A stretch of 34,694 nt of DNA from positions 1 through 34,694 of the forward strand of contig DITO01000206.1 of the NCBI GenBank assembly GCA_002422065.1. Direction: 5' to 3'. This document shows positions 33,340 to 34,694 of the stretch, piece by piece (the stretch's first letter is position 1; each line of letters opens with the position of its first letter). This stretch comes from Erysipelotrichaceae bacterium UBA6182. Its GTDB lineage: Bacteria > Bacillota_I > Bacilli_A > Erysipelotrichales > Erysipelotrichaceae. Under the pieces are notes generated by a model. It was not told the origin of the DNA and did no database searches. It saw only the letters and a program-made list of their open reading frames with translations. The position numbers and the translations under genes are program-made.

Positions 33340-34563
33340 ATGAAGACTATCGCTTTAATTGGAACTTTTGATTCTAAGGGTGTTGAGTATGCATATGTTA
33401 AGCAAATCATAGAGAATCTTGGCTTAAAGACATTTACGGTTCATATGGGTGTTTTTGAACCAACTTTCTTACCGGATGTATCGAACGCGGATGTAACAAA
33501 TGAAGTCGGTGTGGATATCAAGGAAGTCGCATCTAAGAAGGATAGAGCTTGGGCAACTGAAGTACTATCCAAAGGCATGGAGAAATTATTGCCAAAACTA
33601 TACAGAGAAGGCAAATTTGATGCTGTACTAGCATTTGGGGGATCCGGAGGAACATCCATTGCGACACCGGGAATGCGAGCATTACCGATTGGTGTACCTA
33701 AGCTAATGGTTTCTACGGTAGCCTCAGGCAACACAGAACAATATGTCGGAACAAGCGATATTATCATGATGCCATCCGTCGTAGATGTTTCTGGTATTAA
33801 CTCATTATCCACAAAAATATTCACCAATGCGGCGTTCGCTATTGCTGGCATGGTTAGTTTCGAGAATAACACAGTGGTTGAAAAGAAACCATTGATCGCT
33901 GCTACAATGTTTGGTGTTACAACGCCATGTGTTACGTTTGCGCGTGAATATCTCGAATCAAAAGGATACGAAGTTCTTGTATTCCATGCGACGGGTACTG
34001 GTGGTAAGTCAATGGAAGACTTAATCAGTTCAGGTTATTTTGAAGGTGTGTTGGATATTACGACAACAGAATGGGCAGATGAAATCATTGGAGGTGTTCT
34101 TGCGGCTGGACCCCATCGTTTAGAAGCGGCAGGAAAACATGCAGTACCACAAGTGGTATCAGTAGGTGCGGTCGATATGTGCAACTTCGGACCTTATGAA
34201 ACGGTTCCTGCGAAATTTGCCAATCGTTTACTGTATAAACATAATCCAACAGTTACGCTTATGAGGACTACCGTTGAGGAAAATGTCTTGATTGGTAGAA
34301 AGATTGCGGAAAAATTGAATCAAGGTCATGCTTTAACGAAGTTGATGTTACCGTTAAAGGGTGTATCGATGATTGATGCGGAAGGACAAGCTTTCTATAG
34401 TAAGGAAGCAGATGAAGCATTATTCAATGAATTACGTCATAATATTGATAAGAATCTAATTACTTTAGAAGAGTATGACTTACATATCAACGATAAAGAA
34501 TTTGCTGAAAAAGCGGCACAGAGCTTACTCGATTTAATCGAAGCAAAGAAAAACGCGAAATAG
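33340..34563 (+). CDS. UPF0261 / Tm-1-like ATP-binding protein
   Basis: 407 aa, usual length for the UPF0261 family. The start IALIGTFDSKGVEYAYVKQ and the glycine-rich AFGGSGGTSIATPGMRALPI are family signatures, as is the ATGTGGKSMEDLI stretch in the second half. In tomato Tm-1 this domain is fused to a TIM-barrel domain of the kind encoded next door. AAAGGAG with seven bases of spacing fixes ATG 33340; an out-of-frame ATG at 33336 is ignored. The reaction of bacterial members is not established. It is the first gene of an operon continuing past the window. Confidence 0.88.
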   Translation: MKTIALIGTFDSKGVEYAYVKQIIENLGLKTFTVHMGVFEPTFLPDVSNADVTNEVGVDIKEVASKKDRAWATEVLSKGMEKLLPKLYREGKFDAVLAFGGSGGTSIATPGMRALPIGVPKLMVSTVASGNTEQYVGTSDIIMMPSVVDVSGINSLSTKIFTNAAFAIAGMVSFENNTVVEKKPLIAATMFGVTTPCVTFAREYLESKGYEVLVFHATGTGGKSMEDLISSGYFEGVLDITTTEWADEIIGGVLAAGPHRLEAAGKHAVPQVVSVGAVDMCNFGPYETVPAKFANRLLYKHNPTVTLMRTTVEENVLIGRKIAEKLNQGHALTKLMLPLKGVSMIDAEGQAFYSKEADEALFNELRHNIDKNLITLEEYDLHINDKEFAEKAAQSLLDLIEAKKNAK

Positions 34564-34573
34564 GAGATAAACC

Positions 34574-34694
34574 ATGAATACAATGTCAAGAAGAGAAATA
34601 ATGGAAATGTATCGCAAGCAAATATCTGAAGGAAAGATCTTGCTTGGTGTAGGTGCAGGTACTGGTATCACCGCAAAATTCAGTGAAAAGGGTG
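34574..34694 (+). CDS. TIM-barrel PEP-hydrolase-like protein (truncated by window end)
   Basis: Only the first 40 residues are present. AGGAG seven bases upstream and a 10-bp gap from the UPF0261 stop mark it as the next gene of that operon. The segment ILLGVGAGTGITAKFSEKG matches LLGVALGSGITAKHAEEGG of the fusion regulator at 31994, so both belong to the same TIM-barrel family. With UPF0261 it reproduces, as two proteins, the two halves of the plant Tm-1 protein. Confidence 0.82.
   Translation, partial: MNTMSRREIMEMYRKQISEGKILLGVGAGTGITAKFSEKG

Noticed and set aside
33441..33872. 143-codon open frame on the minus strand inside the UPF0261 gene
   Set aside because: It is a shadow of a well-supported family gene and has no ribosome binding site.

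Overview
The window looks like the chromosome of a low-GC Gram-positive-type bacterium (Bacillota in the broad sense). The evidence is AT-rich DNA, strong AGGAGG-type ribosome binding sites, sigma-A-like promoters, many PTS genes, U-tailed hairpin terminators, a SAM riboswitch and the standard code (TGA is used as stop and TGG for Trp). The genus cannot be read from the sequence; an Erysipelotrichia- or Acholeplasma-like lineage is a guess. No rRNA, tRNA, transposase, integrase or CRISPR array was seen.

Layout. (1) 18-4125: a CUT1-type ABC sugar importer (lipoprotein, two permeases, no ATPase) with a translationally coupled amidohydrolase. (2) 4126-4839: a gene-free stretch with nested hairpins ending in an orphan terminator, possibly a structured RNA. 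(3) 4840-7838: an AbiEi/AbiEii toxin-antitoxin pair with a perfect 16-bp inverted repeat across its promoter, then a DUF2130 protein with a PD-(D/E)xK-like motif. (4) 7877-11561: a GntR/UTRA regulator with operators in its own promoter, followed by EIIA, a SIS isomerase, EIIB and an UlaA-like EIIC. (5) 11562-13756: two unknown genes flanked by hairpin-rich noncoding DNA. (6) 13757-26190: a co-directional, more AT-rich defence cluster: SF2 helicase, MORC-like GHKL ATPase, DUF262/DUF1524 protein (SspE-like), DUF4007 protein (SspB-like), large P-loop ATPase (SspC-like), PAPS-reductase-family protein (SspD/DndC-like), a DUF4145/HEPN-like protein and an EcsC-like protein with an EF-hand loop. (7) 26326-31235: a tandem-SIS sugar-phosphate enzyme, a PRD regulator and a fructose-type PTS (EIIA, EIIC, EIIB). 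(8) 31322-31812, minus strand: a SAM-I-type riboswitch controlling a 109-aa protein of unknown function. (9) 31994-34694: a TIM-barrel/AraC fusion regulator, a UPF0261 (Tm-1-like) protein and the start of a second TIM-barrel protein that is a paralogue of the regulator's sensor domain.

How it fits together. Region 6 reads as a single-strand DNA phosphorothioation (Ssp-type) defence system. The DUF4007 protein, ATPase and PP-loop protein would install sulfur in the DNA backbone, the DUF262/DUF1524 protein would sense the mark and cut invading DNA, and the helicase plus MORC-like ATPase form an additional module of the kind seen near restriction systems. No cysteine desulfurase (SspA/DndA) lies in the window, so sulfur would have to come from one encoded elsewhere. 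The cluster sits between sugar-uptake operons and near an AbiE module, so the middle of the window is best viewed as an accessory and defence region. The most striking items are the composite Ssp/helicase/MORC cluster, the SAM riboswitch on an unannotatable small gene, and the sensor-enzyme domain sharing at the right end.
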